NCBI GenBank assembly: GCA_030699385.1
Contig: JAUYMY010000034.1
Span: forward strand, 1 to 60,980
Reading direction: 5' to 3'
DNA: 60,980 nt
From: Methylobacter sp.
GTDB lineage: Bacteria > Pseudomonadota > Gammaproteobacteria > Methylococcales > Methylomonadaceae
Shown piece by piece: positions 35,956-46,402 of the stretch (the stretch's first letter is position 1; every line of letters starts with the position of its first letter). The notes below the pieces were generated by a model, which was not told where the DNA came from, ran no database searches, and saw only the letters and a program-made list of their open reading frames with translations. The translations under genes were made by a program, and so were the position numbers.

Positions 35956-36738
35956 TTAACTGCCATGAATTTCCGCATGTAAGGCGCGGTATTCGTCGCT
36001 TAACTTATGGTTGGGCACATAATGCACCAGCGGTTTTGATTCGGAGTGTGATTCTCTGACTTTGACCGAAGGCGAGATCATTGCAGCCAATACCGGCAGG
36101 CCTTCGGCAATCAGCTCTTCAACCAATTGACGCGGCAAGTTAGCTTGCCGTTGATATTGATTAACAATAATGCCTTCAATTTCAAGCGCTTGATTATGGT
36201 CGGCTTTAACTTCGGCCACGACTTGCATCAACGAATACAGCGCTTCTCTGGCGAAGGTGTCGCAATCGAAAGGAATCAGGCATTTTTCAGCGGCAATTAA
36301 TGCCGACTGGCTGTAAAAATTCAGAATCGGCGGCGTGTCCATGTAAATTTCATCAAAGCCTTCCAGTTTTTCCAGCGCTTCTTTTAATTTAAAAATTTTC
36401 ATCCGCGATTCTAGGCGACCTTGCAACGGTTCAAGTTCGGGATGCGAGGGGATGACAAACAGATTTGGGAACGGGGTTTCGTGAATGGCGCCTTCAAGGC
36501 CGGAGCCGGTTGAGCTGTTACCAAACAGAGACAAACTCAGCGTATCCTTAAAAAAATGGGCAATGGTTTTATCGCTTTCACTGACTTTATTGCCCAGCAA
36601 ATATTGCGTTGAATTGCCCTGAATATCGAGATCGATGACTAAAGTACGCTTGCCTTCAACTGCGCTGATGGCGGCTAAATTGCAGGTAATGGTCGATTTG
36701 CCGACGCCGCCTTTCTGGTTGAATATGACTCTGCGCAT
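35956..36738 (-). CDS. ParA family ATPase without ParB
   Basis: A 260-residue deviant Walker-A ATPase. MRRVIFNQKGGVGKSTITCN (1-20) contains the KGGVGKST motif; LVIDLDIQGN is the A' box and YMDTPPI the Walker B. Family members segregate plasmids, chromosomes or protein clusters. No parB or parS-like repeat is seen nearby. Instead an antitoxin and PIN toxin follow within 21 bases, suggesting one transcription unit inserted between lnt and the ybeL-like gene. Confidence 0.88.
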   Translation of the reverse strand: MRRVIFNQKGGVGKSTITCNLAAISAVEGKRTLVIDLDIQGNSTQYLLGNKVSESDKTIAHFFKDTLSLSLFGNSSTGSGLEGAIHETPFPNLFVIPSHPELEPLQGRLESRMKIFKLKEALEKLEGFDEIYMDTPPILNFYSQSALIAAEKCLIPFDCDTFAREALYSLMQVVAEVKADHNQALEIEGIIVNQYQRQANLPRQLVEELIAEGLPVLAAMISPSVKVRESHSESKPLVHYVPNHKLSDEYRALHAEIHGS

Positions 36739-36796
36739 GTTATCCCCGTTAAATCAAATAGTTGAAAATCGCATTATAAAGCTTGGACTAGCAATA

Positions 36797-37282
36797 TCAA
36801 ATACGGATAAAAGTTTTGCCGTGGCATTTAGGACATTCGGGGATTTCGCTAGCGGTTTTAAAGGCGATTTCTTTGCCGCAGTCATCGCAGACAAAGGTGC
36901 CCGGCACGGTGATGTCGCCGCTGTGGTAAGTGTGCGCTTCAGCTAATTGTTCAAGTTTTGCCAGTTCCAGGCGCGTTTTATCCGCGACGCTTAAAAAAGC
37001 ATCCAGGGCGAAGTTTTCAATCAGTTCAATATCAAATTTAAACCATTCCGATAATGAATCATTATCTTCCTCTGCCGACAAACCGTGGGCCGCATGTTCG
37101 ATGTCGCGTTTAACAAATTCCGATACTTTATCCAATTCTTCATTGGTCAAATCGTTGCCTGCCCTGGTTTTTTCTTTGGATATTTCCAGCGCTTCGGCAA
37201 ATGAATGCAGCGTATCTTCCATAGTTTCATGGAGATGTTTCATAAAATCGGTGTAGGCGGAGAGAAGTTTGTTTTTATTCAT
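36797..37282 (-). CDS. ybeL: DUF1451 zinc ribbon protein, YbeL-like
   Basis: A 161-residue protein of the YbeL family. The N-terminal 100 residues are helical and acidic (AYTDFMKHLHETMEDTLHSF at 10-29). The C terminus is a zinc ribbon: CDDCGKEI and CPKCHG supply four cysteines. The gene is divergent from leuS, the same neighbourhood as ybeL in E. coli. Function unknown. Confidence 0.85.
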   Translation of the reverse strand: MNKNKLLSAYTDFMKHLHETMEDTLHSFAEALEISKEKTRAGNDLTNEELDKVSEFVKRDIEHAAHGLSAEEDNDSLSEWFKFDIELIENFALDAFLSVADKTRLELAKLEQLAEAHTYHSGDITVPGTFVCDDCGKEIAFKTASEIPECPKCHGKTFIRI

Positions 37283-37367
37283 AGGGTTTAGGCTCCTGAA
37301 AATGACGCTTTAGATTTAAGCAACTGTACGGTATTCTAACGCTTTTGACTGGTAAAAGACGAGAAGG

Positions 37368-39869
37368 ATGCAAGAAAATTATAAGCCGCTGGCAATCGAG
37401 CAAGAAGTACAGGCCGCCTGGGATGAATCAGGTGTATTTATCGCCAGGGATGGTGTGTATGCCGCAAACCTGCCGGGAGCAGGTGCGGCGAATGTGTCGG
37501 AATCGCCTGAACAAGCCAAATATTATTGTTTGTCGATGTTCCCCTATCCCAGCGGCAAATTGCACATGGGACACGTCCGCAACTACACCATCGGCGATGT
37601 CATCAGCCGCTATCAGCGCATGTTGGGCAAAAATGTGATGCAACCGATGGGTTGGGACGCGTTCGGTTTGCCTGCGGAAAATGCGGCGATGGAGCGCGGC
37701 GTGCATCCTGCCGACTGGACTTACAGCAACATCGACTATATGCGCGATCAGCTCAAACGGCTGGGTTTCGGCTATGACTGGAGCCGTGAACTGGCGACCT
37801 GCGATCCATCTTATTTTAAGTGGGAACAATGGTTTTTCCTGAAGTTGCTGGAAAAAGGCCTGGTTTACAAAAAAACCGCGCCGGTCAACTGGTGTCCGAA
37901 CGACATGACGGTTTTGGCCAATGAACAGGTTATCGACGGCTGCTGCTGGCGTTGCGACACGCAGGTTGAGCGCAAGGAAATCGCCCAGTGGTTTTTAAAA
38001 ATCACCGCCTATGCCGATGAATTGCTCGCCTCGCTGGAAACGTTGGACGGTTGGCCGGAACAGGTCAAAACCATGCAGGCCAACTGGATAGGCCGTTCCG
38101 AAGGCGTGGAAATGGATTTTGCTGTGCCTGAGTGGAATCAGCCTGTCAGCATTTACACCACGCGCCCCGATACCTTGATGGGCGTGACTTATTTAGCGGT
38201 AGCGGCAGAACATCCGCTGGCACTGAAAGCCGCCGAAAGCAATGCCGACATCCGCGCCTTTATCGATGACTGCAAGATGATGGAAACCTCGGAAGCGGCG
38301 ATGGAAACCATGGAAAAACGCGGCATCGATTCCGGCATCAAAGCGCTGCATCCGATCACCGGCGAATCCGTTCCGGTGTGGATTGCCAATTTCGTCTTGA
38401 TGGGTTACGGCACTGGCGCGGTAATGTCGGTTCCGGCGCACGACCAACGCGATTATGAATTTGCAAAGAAATACAACATCGCGATTAAACAGGTCATTTT
38501 TGCCAAAGACGGCGAAAACGATGATTGCTCGGAACAGGCTTACACGGCAAAAGGCGTGTTGAAAAATTCCGGCGCATTTGACGGCTTGACCTCGGAACAG
38601 GCGTTTGCCGCCATTTCCGAAGCGCTGGAAAAAGACCAAAAAGGTCAACGCAAAACCAATTTCCGCCTGCGCGACTGGGGCGTTTCCCGTCAGCGTTATT
38701 GGGGCGCGCCGATTCCGGTTATTTATTGCGACGATTGCGGCACGGTGCCGGTTCCCGAACAGGATTTGCCAGTTGAATTGCCCAGAGACGTGGTGCTGGA
38801 CGGCTCGCAATCGCCGCTGGTTGCGCATCCAACTTTCTCGCACACGACTTGCCCGACCTGCGGCAAAGCGGCGCGCCGGGAAACCGATACTTTCGATACT
38901 TTCATGGAATCGTCCTGGTATTTTGCGCGTTTCGCCGGTAATAACCCGGACAAGATGATTGACGAAAGCGCCAAATACTGGCTGCCGGTCGACCATTATA
39001 TTGGCGGTATCGAACACGCCATTTTGCATTTGCTGTATGCGCGTTTTTACACCAAACTGCTGCGCGATGAAGGTTTGCTGGTCTGCGACGAGCCGTTCAA
39101 AAAGCTGCTGACTCAAGGCATGGTGCTGAAAGACGGCAGCAAAATGTCCAAATCCAAAGGCAATACCGTTGACCCGCAAGGCCTGATCGACCAATACGGC
39201 GCCGATACCGTGCGTCTGTTCATCATGTTTGCCGCACCGCCGGAGCAATCTTTAGAATGGTCGGACAGTGGCGTAGAAGGCGCGTTCCGGTTCTTGAAAC
39301 GGTTGTGGAAACAGGCTTATCTACATTGTGAGACCGGTGGTTCAACTAAGCCGCTGGATAAGCAGTCATTAACCGCCGAGCAACAAGCGGTGCGCCGCCA
39401 ACTGCATTTGGCGATTCAAAAAGCCACCGACGATTTCGGCAGACGTTTTACTTTTAATACGGTCATCGCCTCGAATATGGAGCTGATCAACACGCTATCC
39501 AAATTCACTGATGAATCCGATAACGGCAAGGCGATTCGGCAGGAAGCGCTGGAAGCCATTGTATTGATGTTATCGCCTATCGTGCCGCACATTTGCCATC
39601 AGTTGTGGCTGGATTTAGGCCATGAGCAGGCGGTGGTCGGCGCGTCGTGGCCGGTGGTTGACGCAAGCGCTTTAGAGCAAGACACTCTGGAACTGGTGTT
39701 GCAAGTCAACGGCAAATTGCGCGGCAAGATGTCGATGTCGGTCAATGCGTCTAAAGAAGAAATAGAGGCAATGGCGCTGGCAGATGAACAGGTTCAGCGT
39801 TTCATTGACGGCCAACCGGTCAAAAAAGTGATCGTCGTACCGAAAAAATTGGTTAATATCGTTGTTTAG
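37368..39869 (+). CDS. leuS: Leucyl-tRNA synthetase
   Basis: An 833-residue class I synthetase that charges tRNA-Leu. The HIGH-type motif is in [14 protein letters not shown] (about 60-73) and KMSKSKG is near 591. The CP1 editing domain (about 225-415) contains [12 protein letters not shown]. The C-terminal [11 protein letters not shown] region matches the tRNA-binding domain, and length is close to E. coli LeuS (860). First gene of leuS-lptE-holA. The cognate tRNA-Leu(UAA) lies at 48334. N-terminal residues between the start and motif 1 are slightly longer than usual because of an [18 protein letters not shown] insert. Confidence 0.96.
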   Translation: MQENYKPLAIEQEVQAAWDESGVFIARDGVYAANLPGAGAANVSESPEQAKYYCLSMFPYPSGKLHMGHVRNYTIGDVISRYQRMLGKNVMQPMGWDAFGLPAENAAMERGVHPADWTYSNIDYMRDQLKRLGFGYDWSRELATCDPSYFKWEQWFFLKLLEKGLVYKKTAPVNWCPNDMTVLANEQVIDGCCWRCDTQVERKEIAQWFLKITAYADELLASLETLDGWPEQVKTMQANWIGRSEGVEMDFAVPEWNQPVSIYTTRPDTLMGVTYLAVAAEHPLALKAAESNADIRAFIDDCKMMETSEAAMETMEKRGIDSGIKALHPITGESVPVWIANFVLMGYGTGAVMSVPAHDQRDYEFAKKYNIAIKQVIFAKDGENDDCSEQAYTAKGVLKNSGAFDGLTSEQAFAAISEALEKDQKGQRKTNFRLRDWGVSRQRYWGAPIPVIYCDDCGTVPVPEQDLPVELPRDVVLDGSQSPLVAHPTFSHTTCPTCGKAARRETDTFDTFMESSWYFARFAGNNPDKMIDESAKYWLPVDHYIGGIEHAILHLLYARFYTKLLRDEGLLVCDEPFKKLLTQGMVLKDGSKMSKSKGNTVDPQGLIDQYGADTVRLFIMFAAPPEQSLEWSDSGVEGAFRFLKRLWKQAYLHCETGGSTKPLDKQSLTAEQQAVRRQLHLAIQKATDDFGRRFTFNTVIASNMELINTLSKFTDESDNGKAIRQEALEAIVLMLSPIVPHICHQLWLDLGHEQAVVGASWPVVDASALEQDTLELVLQVNGKLRGKMSMSVNASKEEIEAMALADEQVQRFIDGQPVKKVIVVPKKLVNIVV

Positions 39870-39936
39870 ATAAATCGGGCTCAAGGGCTAGGCCACTTGA
39901 ACCTTGAGCCGATTCATCATTATTAGGGGAGATTGT

Positions 39937-40434
39937 GTGTTAACAAAAAAAGCAGCCATTTTTGTTATGGCTTTGTTATTGAGCGCTTGCGGCTATCATT
40001 TGCGCGGCGCTTTTCAATTGCCTGAGAACATGAAAGCGGTTTATATCGAAGGTGCCTCGCCGCAGCTGCGTGAACAGTTTAATCAGGTAATAAAATCATC
40101 TTCCGCCAAGTTAGTCGAGTCTCGTAGCGGCGCGGGTATTGTGATCAAGATATTCGATGAAAACTTCAACCGACGCGTATTGTCGCTAAGCTCCAGAGGC
40201 AAGACCAACGAGTTTGAGCTTTTCTATCGCCTGGATTACGAGCTTGCCAATGCCGGAGATGTGTCGTTAATGAAACGGCAGCCGGTTGAAGTCAGACGAG
40301 AATATTATAACGATCAGCAGTTTATGATTGCCAAAGATAACGAAGAAACCGTAATCCGCAAAGAAATGTACCTACAGGCGGTACATACTATTGTCAACCG
40401 TGCCCGAGTCGCATTAGAGGCGAGCGCGAAATAA
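39937..40434 (+). CDS. lptE: LPS-assembly lipoprotein LptE
   Basis: A 165-residue outer-membrane lipoprotein that plugs the LptD barrel and helps place LPS at the surface. The start is GTG 39937, preceded by a strong AGGGGAGA site. The signal peptide ends in the lipobox LLSAC followed by GYHLRGAF, the conserved LptE beginning. Located between leuS (67 bases) and holA (1 base), as in E. coli. Confidence 0.93.
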   Translation: MLTKKAAIFVMALLLSACGYHLRGAFQLPENMKAVYIEGASPQLREQFNQVIKSSSAKLVESRSGAGIVIKIFDENFNRRVLSLSSRGKTNEFELFYRLDYELANAGDVSLMKRQPVEVRREYYNDQQFMIAKDNEETVIRKEMYLQAVHTIVNRARVALEASAK

Positions 40435-40435
40435 C

Positions 40436-41443
40436 ATGCGGCTTAAGCCCGATCAGCTAGAGAGCGCATTGCAAAAAGGCTTGGCGCCGCTTTATTTTAT
40501 TAGCGGCGATGAGCCCTTGCAGCAAGGCGAAGTCGCTGATGCTATCAGGGCGGCAGCACGCAAAGCAGGTTACGGCAGCCGCGAGGTGCTGGTTGCAGAC
40601 AGCCATTTTTCATGGAACGAATTGACCGAATCGGCCAACTCTTTGTCTATTTTTGCCGATAAAAAAATCATCGATTTAAGATGGCCAACAGGTTCGCCGG
40701 GCACTGAAGGCGCTAAGGTTTTAAGCGCTTATTGCGGGCATTTGCCGGAAGATACGCTGTTGCTGATCACCGCCGCCAAGCTGGCCAGCAGTTCATTAAA
40801 AACACAGTGGTTTCAGGCACTGGACAAAGCAGGCTGCGTCATACAAGTGTGGCCGCTAGACGGGCACGACTTAATACGCTGGCTACAGCAACGGATGCAG
40901 CGGCGCGGATTGCAGGCCGAAACTGAAGGCATCAAAATACTGGCGTCCCGTATTGAAGGCAATCTGCTGGCGGCGGCTCAGGAAATCGAAAAGCTGTATG
41001 TGTTATACGGCGAAGGCTTCTTAAGCAACCAGCAGATTTTCGATGTGGTGGCCGATAGCTCACGTTTTGATGTGTTTAAGTTAATGGACGCTGCGCTGGA
41101 GGCGAGGACTGATCGTCTGTTAAAGATATTGTCGGCGCTGAAAGCCGAAGGCGTGGCGGCTCCCGTTGTATTATGGGCATTGACACGGGAAGCGCGTGTT
41201 TTCATCAAGATCAAGCAGGCGCTGGCGCAAGGACAAAATAGAGCGCTGGCCTTTAAAAATAACCAAATCTGGGACAAGCGCCAGCAATTAGTCAGTGACG
41301 TACTGAACCGGCTCAACGATGGCGACCTCAACGCTATATTGACTTTAGGTGCAAAGGCAGACCGGCAGATTAAAGGCCAACAATCAGGCGAGGCTTGGGA
41401 AACTCTGTTGGCGGTGTGCCTGCTGTTTGCCAAGCGAAAGTAA
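40436..41443 (+). CDS. holA: DNA polymerase III delta subunit
   Basis: A 335-residue clamp-loader subunit that opens the beta sliding clamp. The N-terminal MRLKPDQLESAL-LYFISGDEPLQQGE is typical of HolA, and SRFDVFKLMDAAL with the ALTREARV segment marks the C-terminal domains. It starts one base after lptE, so it is translationally linked. Ends 3 bases before the convergent ypjD-like gene. Confidence 0.94.
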   Translation: MRLKPDQLESALQKGLAPLYFISGDEPLQQGEVADAIRAAARKAGYGSREVLVADSHFSWNELTESANSLSIFADKKIIDLRWPTGSPGTEGAKVLSAYCGHLPEDTLLLITAAKLASSSLKTQWFQALDKAGCVIQVWPLDGHDLIRWLQQRMQRRGLQAETEGIKILASRIEGNLLAAAQEIEKLYVLYGEGFLSNQQIFDVVADSSRFDVFKLMDAALEARTDRLLKILSALKAEGVAAPVVLWALTREARVFIKIKQALAQGQNRALAFKNNQIWDKRQQLVSDVLNRLNDGDLNAILTLGAKADRQIKGQQSGEAWETLLAVCLLFAKRK

Positions 41444-41446
41444 TTT

Positions 41447-42241
41447 TTAGCGCTGTAAAATAATTTCCAACACCAGCTTGCTGCCAAAATAAGCCAGCAA
41501 CAGCAAGACAAAGCCGGTCAAAGTCCAGCGAACAGCGGTTCTTCCGCGCCATCCGTAACGTAATCGGCCTATCAGTAAACTGGAAAAAATAATCCAGGCG
41601 ATGATCGATAATACGGTCTTGTGCGCCAGATGCTGGGCAAATAAATCCTCAATAAAAATAAAGCCGCTAATCAAGGACAAAGTCAGGAAAAACAGCCCGG
41701 TACCGAGCATTTGAAATAACAGCGCTTCCATCGCTTGCAGGGACGGCAATGACTGGATAAAGCGTTTGGGCGGATGACTTTTAAGCTGCTGGTCTTGAAT
41801 GGCCAGCAAAATAGCTTGCAGCGCGGCGATGTTCAACAAACTGAAAGCGATAATTGAGGTCAATATATGGACATTCATCTGCCAATTACCGGCGTGTTGC
41901 AGCAGGTGTTCTTTTTCAAGCAGGTTCAAATCCAGCGCCAGCATGATGGCGGCAATCGGGAAGATGACGATACCCAATTTTTCGACCGGCTTATTTAATG
42001 TCGCCATCAGCAGCAACAAGGCGACAATCAGTGAGATCAGGGTAGCTGTGCTGACAAAACTAAAGCTAAAGCCGTTATTTTGCTGAAAGTTGATGGCGAC
42101 GTAGGCGATGTGCGCAATAACCGCTGCCCAGGCCAGATAAAGCGGTGTGCGCTGTTTTCTATTTTGCTGGGTATCCCGTGCAATCAGTAGCGTACTGGCT
42201 AAATAGGTACAAATTGACAGAGTAGCGAGAATGGCGTTCAT
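41447..42241 (-). CDS. ypjD: CcsA/YpjD-family inner membrane protein
   Basis: A 264-residue polytopic protein (about eight segments) of the cytochrome c assembly CcsA/HemX superfamily. The segments HILTSIIAFSLLNIAALQAIL and HKTVLSIIAWIIFSSLL hold the conserved histidines of the fold, and a short GWRGRTAVRW motif precedes the last helix. As in E. coli, it is divergent from ffh. A heme-handling role is known for the superfamily but not for YpjD itself. Confidence 0.87.
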   Translation of the reverse strand: MNAILATLSICTYLASTLLIARDTQQNRKQRTPLYLAWAAVIAHIAYVAINFQQNNGFSFSFVSTATLISLIVALLLLMATLNKPVEKLGIVIFPIAAIMLALDLNLLEKEHLLQHAGNWQMNVHILTSIIAFSLLNIAALQAILLAIQDQQLKSHPPKRFIQSLPSLQAMEALLFQMLGTGLFFLTLSLISGFIFIEDLFAQHLAHKTVLSIIAWIIFSSLLIGRLRYGWRGRTAVRWTLTGFVLLLLAYFGSKLVLEIILQR

Positions 42242-42429
42242 TAGCTATTTTATTAGTTTGCGAGCAATAGATAACACCGCAGTCTGGTGTGGGCTTGTTG
42301 TCGGTAGGGTATAAATTGCCTTGAGTTTAATGCAAAGGCTTCAATGGCTATGTTAATATATCCGGCTAAATAGTCCTAACGCATTTGTGTTAGTGAGTGG
42401 TTTCCTTACGATTTAATAAAGACACTGAT

Positions 42430-43791
42430 ATGTTTGATAATTTAACCGATCGATTAAGTAGCACGCTGAAAAAAATTAAGGGTCAGGGGCGCTTGACTGA
42501 AGACAATATCAAGGAAACGCTGCGCGAAGTGCGCATGGCTTTGCTTGAGGCCGATGTTGCCTTGCCGGTCGTTACGGACTTTATTGAACGCATTAAAGCC
42601 GGTGCATTAGGCCAGGAAGTCCAGGCCAGTCTTTCGCCCGGTCAATCGCTGATTAAGCTGGTTCAGGCCGAATTGATTTCGGTGATGGGCGAGGCTAACG
42701 AAAAGCTCAATTTGAATGCGGTGCCCCCAGCGGTCATTTTAATGGCCGGTTTGCAGGGCGCCGGTAAAACCACCACGGTGGCGAAACTGGGTCGCTGGCT
42801 GAAAGAAAATCAAAAGAAAAAAGTCGGCGTGGTCAGTGCTGACGTTTATCGCCCTGCAGCTATCAAGCAATTGCAGATGCTGGCAGGCGAGCTTTCGCTG
42901 GAGTTTTTTGACAGCGACATTTCACAAAAACCGGTCGATATTGCCAAAAACGCGATTGACGCAGCCAAGAGAAAGTTTCTTGATGTCATCATCATAGATA
43001 CCGCAGGTCGTCTGCATATCGATGATGAAATGATGGACGAAATTAAAGAATTGCATGCGGCAATCAACCCGGTCGAAACCTTGTTTGTGGTCGACAGCAT
43101 GACCGGCCAGGATGCGGCAATTACCGCCAAAGCCTTTAATGATGCCTTGCCGTTGACCGGGATTATCCTGACCAAAGCAGACGGCGATGCGCGCGGCGGT
43201 GCGGCGCTGTCGATACGGCATATTACCGGCAAGCCGATCAAGTTTATCGGCATGGGCGAAAAGACCGATGCGCTGGAACCGTTTTATCCTGATCGTATTG
43301 CTTCACGTATTTTAGGCATGGGCGATGTGCTCGGCCTGATTGAAGAGATTGAGCAAAAAGTCGATAAGGAAAAAGCCGAAAAACTGGTCAAAAAGCTGCA
43401 AAAAGGCAAGTCATTCGATCTGGAAGATTTTCGCGAGCAGTTGCAGCAAATGCTGCAAATGGGTGGCGTCGGCTCAATGCTGGATAAGTTACCGGGCATG
43501 AGCAGCATCCCCCAGGAAATGAAAGACAAGGTCAATGATAAAGAATTATCGCGCCAGATTGGGGTGATTAATTCCATGACCATGAAAGAAAGGCGTTACC
43601 CCGATTTGATTAAAGGCAGACGAAAACAGCGTATTGCTGACGGCTGCGGACAACAATTGTCTGATGTTAACCGCATTTTGAAACAGTTTCTGATGATGCA
43701 AAAAATGATGAAGCGCTTCAAAGGCGGCAACATGACCAACATGATGCGCGGCATAAAAAATAATGTACGCGGCATGGGTATGAGACGGTAA
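42430..43791 (+). CDS. ffh: Signal recognition particle protein Ffh
   Basis: A 453-residue SRP54 GTPase that binds signal sequences and 4.5S RNA to target membrane proteins. N domain from MFDNLTDRLSSTLKKI; G domain with GLQGAGKTTTVAKLG, DVYRPAA, DTAGR and TKADGDARGG; M domain methionine-rich (FLMMQKMMKRFKGGNMTNMM). I chose ATG 42430; the upstream extension is not conserved in the family. Followed by rpsP-rimM-trmD-rplS, the standard gammaproteobacterial arrangement. Confidence 0.96.
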   Translation: MFDNLTDRLSSTLKKIKGQGRLTEDNIKETLREVRMALLEADVALPVVTDFIERIKAGALGQEVQASLSPGQSLIKLVQAELISVMGEANEKLNLNAVPPAVILMAGLQGAGKTTTVAKLGRWLKENQKKKVGVVSADVYRPAAIKQLQMLAGELSLEFFDSDISQKPVDIAKNAIDAAKRKFLDVIIIDTAGRLHIDDEMMDEIKELHAAINPVETLFVVDSMTGQDAAITAKAFNDALPLTGIILTKADGDARGGAALSIRHITGKPIKFIGMGEKTDALEPFYPDRIASRILGMGDVLGLIEEIEQKVDKEKAEKLVKKLQKGKSFDLEDFREQLQQMLQMGGVGSMLDKLPGMSSIPQEMKDKVNDKELSRQIGVINSMTMKERRYPDLIKGRRKQRIADGCGQQLSDVNRILKQFLMMQKMMKRFKGGNMTNMMRGIKNNVRGMGMRR

Positions 43792-43843
43792 TTTTGCACG
43801 ATGGCGGCTTATTCGACACATAAAGCGAATGAATGTGTTGTTC

Positions 43844-43871
43844 TTTACTTATATGAAAAATTGCGTAAAAT
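43844..43871 (+). promoter_or_regulatory. Candidate sigma-70 promoter of the rpsP operon
   Basis: TTTACT, 16-base spacer, TAAAAT, ending 44 bases before the rpsP ATG. A TGAGGAT ribosome site lies at about 43902-43908. Pattern only; no transcription start is proven. Confidence 0.4.
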
Positions 43872-43915
43872 AGGCCGATTAACAAACAATGACTAAAAAT
43901 TTTTGAGGATATTAG

Positions 43916-44167
43916 ATGGTAACCATTCGTCTTTCTAGAGGCGGCGCTAAAAATCGCCCTTTCTATCATGTTGTTGTAACCGATAGCAGAAGCGGTCGTG
44001 ACGGTCGTTATATTGAACGTCTTGGCTTTTTTAATCCGCTGGCGCGTGGCAATGAAGAAAAGTTGCGTTTAGATTGTGAACGCGTTGATTATTGGAAATC
44101 GAATGGCGCACAGCCTTCTGAGCGCGTTGTAAAGCTGATTAAAGACGCTCGCAAAGCAGCAGCATAA
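43916..44167 (+). CDS. rpsP: 30S ribosomal protein S16
   Basis: An 83-residue ribosomal protein needed for 30S assembly. [20 protein letters not shown] and the [21 protein letters not shown] segment match S16. First gene of the rpsP-rimM-trmD-rplS operon. Strong ribosome site TGAGG upstream. Ordinary length. Confidence 0.97.
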   Translation: MVTIRLSRGGAKNRPFYHVVVTDSRSGRDGRYIERLGFFNPLARGNEEKLRLDCERVDYWKSNGAQPSERVVKLIKDARKAAA

Positions 44168-44173
44168 GCCGAG

Positions 44174-44677
44174 TTGACTGAGCAGCAGATAAGCGTTGGA
44201 AAAATTTCCGGCGTTTTTGGCATAAAAGGATGGGTTAAGGTATTTTCCTTTACTGATCCAAGGGAAAATATTTTAACTTATTCTCCTTGGTTATTGAAAA
44301 AAGGCGACGAAAGCAAAATACTCAATGTTATTGACGGCCAGTTGCAGGGCAAGACTATAGTCGCCCAGCTTGACGGCATTAATGACAGAGATCAGGCAGC
44401 AAGCTTGATGGGTTGGGATGTTTTTATACGCCAGGATCAATTACCGAAAATCGGAAAAAATGAGTATTACTGGTCTGAATTAATCGGCCTGAAAGTTGAA
44501 ACCATTGATGGCATTCAATTAGGCGTTGTCGATAGTTTGCTGGAAACAGGCGCTAATGATGTGATTATTGTTCAGGGCGAGCGAGAACGGGTAATTCCGT
44601 TTTTACAAGGACAAACGATAACGAAGATTGACCTAGATGCCGGCATCATTATTGTCGATTGGGATCCCGAGTTTTAA
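44174..44677 (+). CDS. rimM: 16S rRNA processing protein RimM
   Basis: A 167-residue ribosome maturation factor that binds S19 and aids 30S head assembly. [20 protein letters not shown] is the N-terminal RimM domain and [11 protein letters not shown] begins the PRC-barrel domain. No ATG exists at the family start, so TTG 44174 is used, 6 bases after the rpsP stop. Its stop overlaps the trmD start as TAATG. Confidence 0.95.
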   Translation: MTEQQISVGKISGVFGIKGWVKVFSFTDPRENILTYSPWLLKKGDESKILNVIDGQLQGKTIVAQLDGINDRDQAASLMGWDVFIRQDQLPKIGKNEYYWSELIGLKVETIDGIQLGVVDSLLETGANDVIIVQGERERVIPFLQGQTITKIDLDAGIIIVDWDPEF

Positions 44678-45426
44678 TGACGCTGATGCGTTTTGACGTC
44701 ATCACCTTGTTTCCGGACATGGTGACAACAGCGGCAAGTTGCGGTGTAACCGGCAGGGCAATCGAACGCAGCATTGTCAGTTTGTCGACCTGGAATCCAC
44801 GGGATTACACACGCGACAAACACCGAACAGTTGATGATCGCCCTTACGGCGGCGGCCCCGGCATGGTGATGAAGTACCAACCGCTGCATGATGCGGTTAG
44901 CGATGCCAAGCAGGCAGGCTCTGAAAAGGCGAAAGTGGTTTATTTGAGCCCACAAGGCAAGCCGATTACGCAGGCTTTGTTATCAGAAGCCTGTAACAGC
45001 GCATCGCAGTTGATTTTAATCGCGGGGCGTTATGAAGGCATTGATGAACGCTTTGTCGAGCTGGATTGCGATGACGAATGGTCTATCGGCGATTATGTCA
45101 TCAGCGGCGGTGAATTAGCGGCATTGGTCGTCATTGATGCCGTAACCCGATTACTTCCCGGCGTACTCGGTGATGATAATTCAGCACAGCAGGATTCGCA
45201 CAGCGATGGTTTGCTTGATTGCCCGCACTACACCCGTCCTGAACAAATTGACGGACATGCGGTGCCGGATGTTTTATTAGGCGGCAATCATGCGGATATA
45301 AAGCGCTGGCGGATGAAACAGGCACTAGGACGAACTTGGCAGAAACGGCCGGATTTGTTAAAAAAAAAGAATTTGAGCGCAGAGCAGGAACATTTGCTTA
45401 AAGAATTTATTGTGGAGTTGGTTTAA
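44677..45426 (+). CDS. trmD: tRNA (guanine-37-N1)-methyltransferase TrmD
   Basis: A 249-residue SPOUT enzyme that methylates G37 of tRNAs with G36, preventing frameshifting. [10 protein letters not shown] at the start, the AdoMet knot YGGGPGMVM and [13 protein letters not shown] plus [13 protein letters not shown] are all present. ATG 44677 overlaps the rimM stop (TAATG); ATG 44686 would be the alternative start. Length is close to the 255 of E. coli. Confidence 0.96.
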   Translation: MTLMRFDVITLFPDMVTTAASCGVTGRAIERSIVSLSTWNPRDYTRDKHRTVDDRPYGGGPGMVMKYQPLHDAVSDAKQAGSEKAKVVYLSPQGKPITQALLSEACNSASQLILIAGRYEGIDERFVELDCDDEWSIGDYVISGGELAALVVIDAVTRLLPGVLGDDNSAQQDSHSDGLLDCPHYTRPEQIDGHAVPDVLLGGNHADIKRWRMKQALGRTWQKRPDLLKKKNLSAEQEHLLKEFIVELV

Positions 45427-45442
45427 AAATTAAGGTGTGGTA

Positions 45443-45784
45443 ATGAGCAATATTATTGATGAATTGGAAGCAGAACAACTGAAACAGATTCCTGACTTTG
45501 GTCCGGGTGACACAGTTGTTGTACAAGTTAAAGTAAAAGAAGGCGAGCGTGAAAGAATTCAGGCTTTTGAGGGTATCGTAATTGCTAAACGTAATCGCGG
45601 CTTAAACTCGGCTTTCACAGTCAGAAAAATTTCTCACGGTACCGGCGTTGAGCGTGTATTTCAAACGCACAGCCCTATCATCAGCGAGATTAATGTTAAG
45701 CGTCGCGGTGATGTGCGTCGCGCCAAGTTGTATTACTTGCGTGACTTGACCGGTAAAGCAGCACGTATTAAAGAAAAACTTTAA
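45443..45784 (+). CDS. rplS: 50S ribosomal protein L19
   Basis: A 113-residue ribosomal protein at the subunit interface. [19 protein letters not shown] and [19 protein letters not shown] are the family signature. I chose ATG 45443 with the AAGGTG site upstream; a GTG at 45437 is in frame. Last gene of its operon, followed by a strong terminator. Confidence 0.96.
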   Translation: MSNIIDELEAEQLKQIPDFGPGDTVVVQVKVKEGERERIQAFEGIVIAKRNRGLNSAFTVRKISHGTGVERVFQTHSPIISEINVKRRGDVRRAKLYYLRDLTGKAARIKEKL

Positions 45785-45800
45785 TCTGACTGTTTTTCAC

Positions 45801-45839
45801 GACACAAAAAAGGCAGCCTTGAGCTGCCTTTTTTGTGTC
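45801..45839. terminator. Terminator of the rpsP operon
   Basis: Perfect 17-bp stem (gacacaaaaaaggcagc, 5-base loop, gctgccttttttgtgtc) 17 bases after rplS. The paired A/T stretches give T-runs on both strands. Confidence 0.9.
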
Positions 45840-45916
45840 ATATTAATCAGCACTCGAATCCGATTGATGCACTGAGATAAACAGGACGTCAAAAATGTAT
45901 TGGGAATATCAATTGA

Positions 45917-46402
45917 ATGCCATTTATCATTGAGTGGGTGGAAAAGTGCGAAGGCGCCGAGGACGTGGCAAGACTGCAAACCCCGGCCGGACTGTTTGCT
46001 GTCCATAGCCGCCAAGGCGTAATTTGTCAAACAGACTGGACATTGGACGACTGCCAAACTTCATCCGCAGAACACGAATTAAACCGCTATTGGCAACATC
46101 CCGACTCCCCTTTCCGCATCAAACTGCTAAAACAAGGCAGCCTCTACAGAAACCGGGTTTGGGCTGCGCTTTGCCAAATACCCTTTGGCGAAACCATGGC
46201 CTATTCGGCCTTGGCTAAAAGCATCGACTCATCGGCCAGAGCCGTCGGCAACGCTTGCAGGGACAATCCTTATGCGTTATTTATTCCCTGCCACCGGGTT
46301 GTTTCTGTGTCCGGCATGGGCGGTTATTGCGGCAAAACCGACGGCGATTTAATCGCAATCAAACATAAATTATTAGCCTTTGAAGCACAGCATAAAACAT
46401 GA
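45917..46402 (+). CDS. ogt: Methylated-DNA-protein cysteine methyltransferase, Ogt type
   Basis: A 161-residue suicide repair enzyme that removes alkyl groups from O6-alkylguanine. The active-site motif FIPCHRVVS holds acceptor Cys125, and the helix VWAALCQIPFGETMAYSALA (81-100) is the DNA-binding element. No AdaA regulatory domain. The xerD start overlaps its stop (ATGA), so both are translated from one transcript. Confidence 0.92.
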   Translation: MPFIIEWVEKCEGAEDVARLQTPAGLFAVHSRQGVICQTDWTLDDCQTSSAEHELNRYWQHPDSPFRIKLLKQGSLYRNRVWAALCQIPFGETMAYSALAKSIDSSARAVGNACRDNPYALFIPCHRVVSVSGMGGYCGKTDGDLIAIKHKLLAFEAQHKT

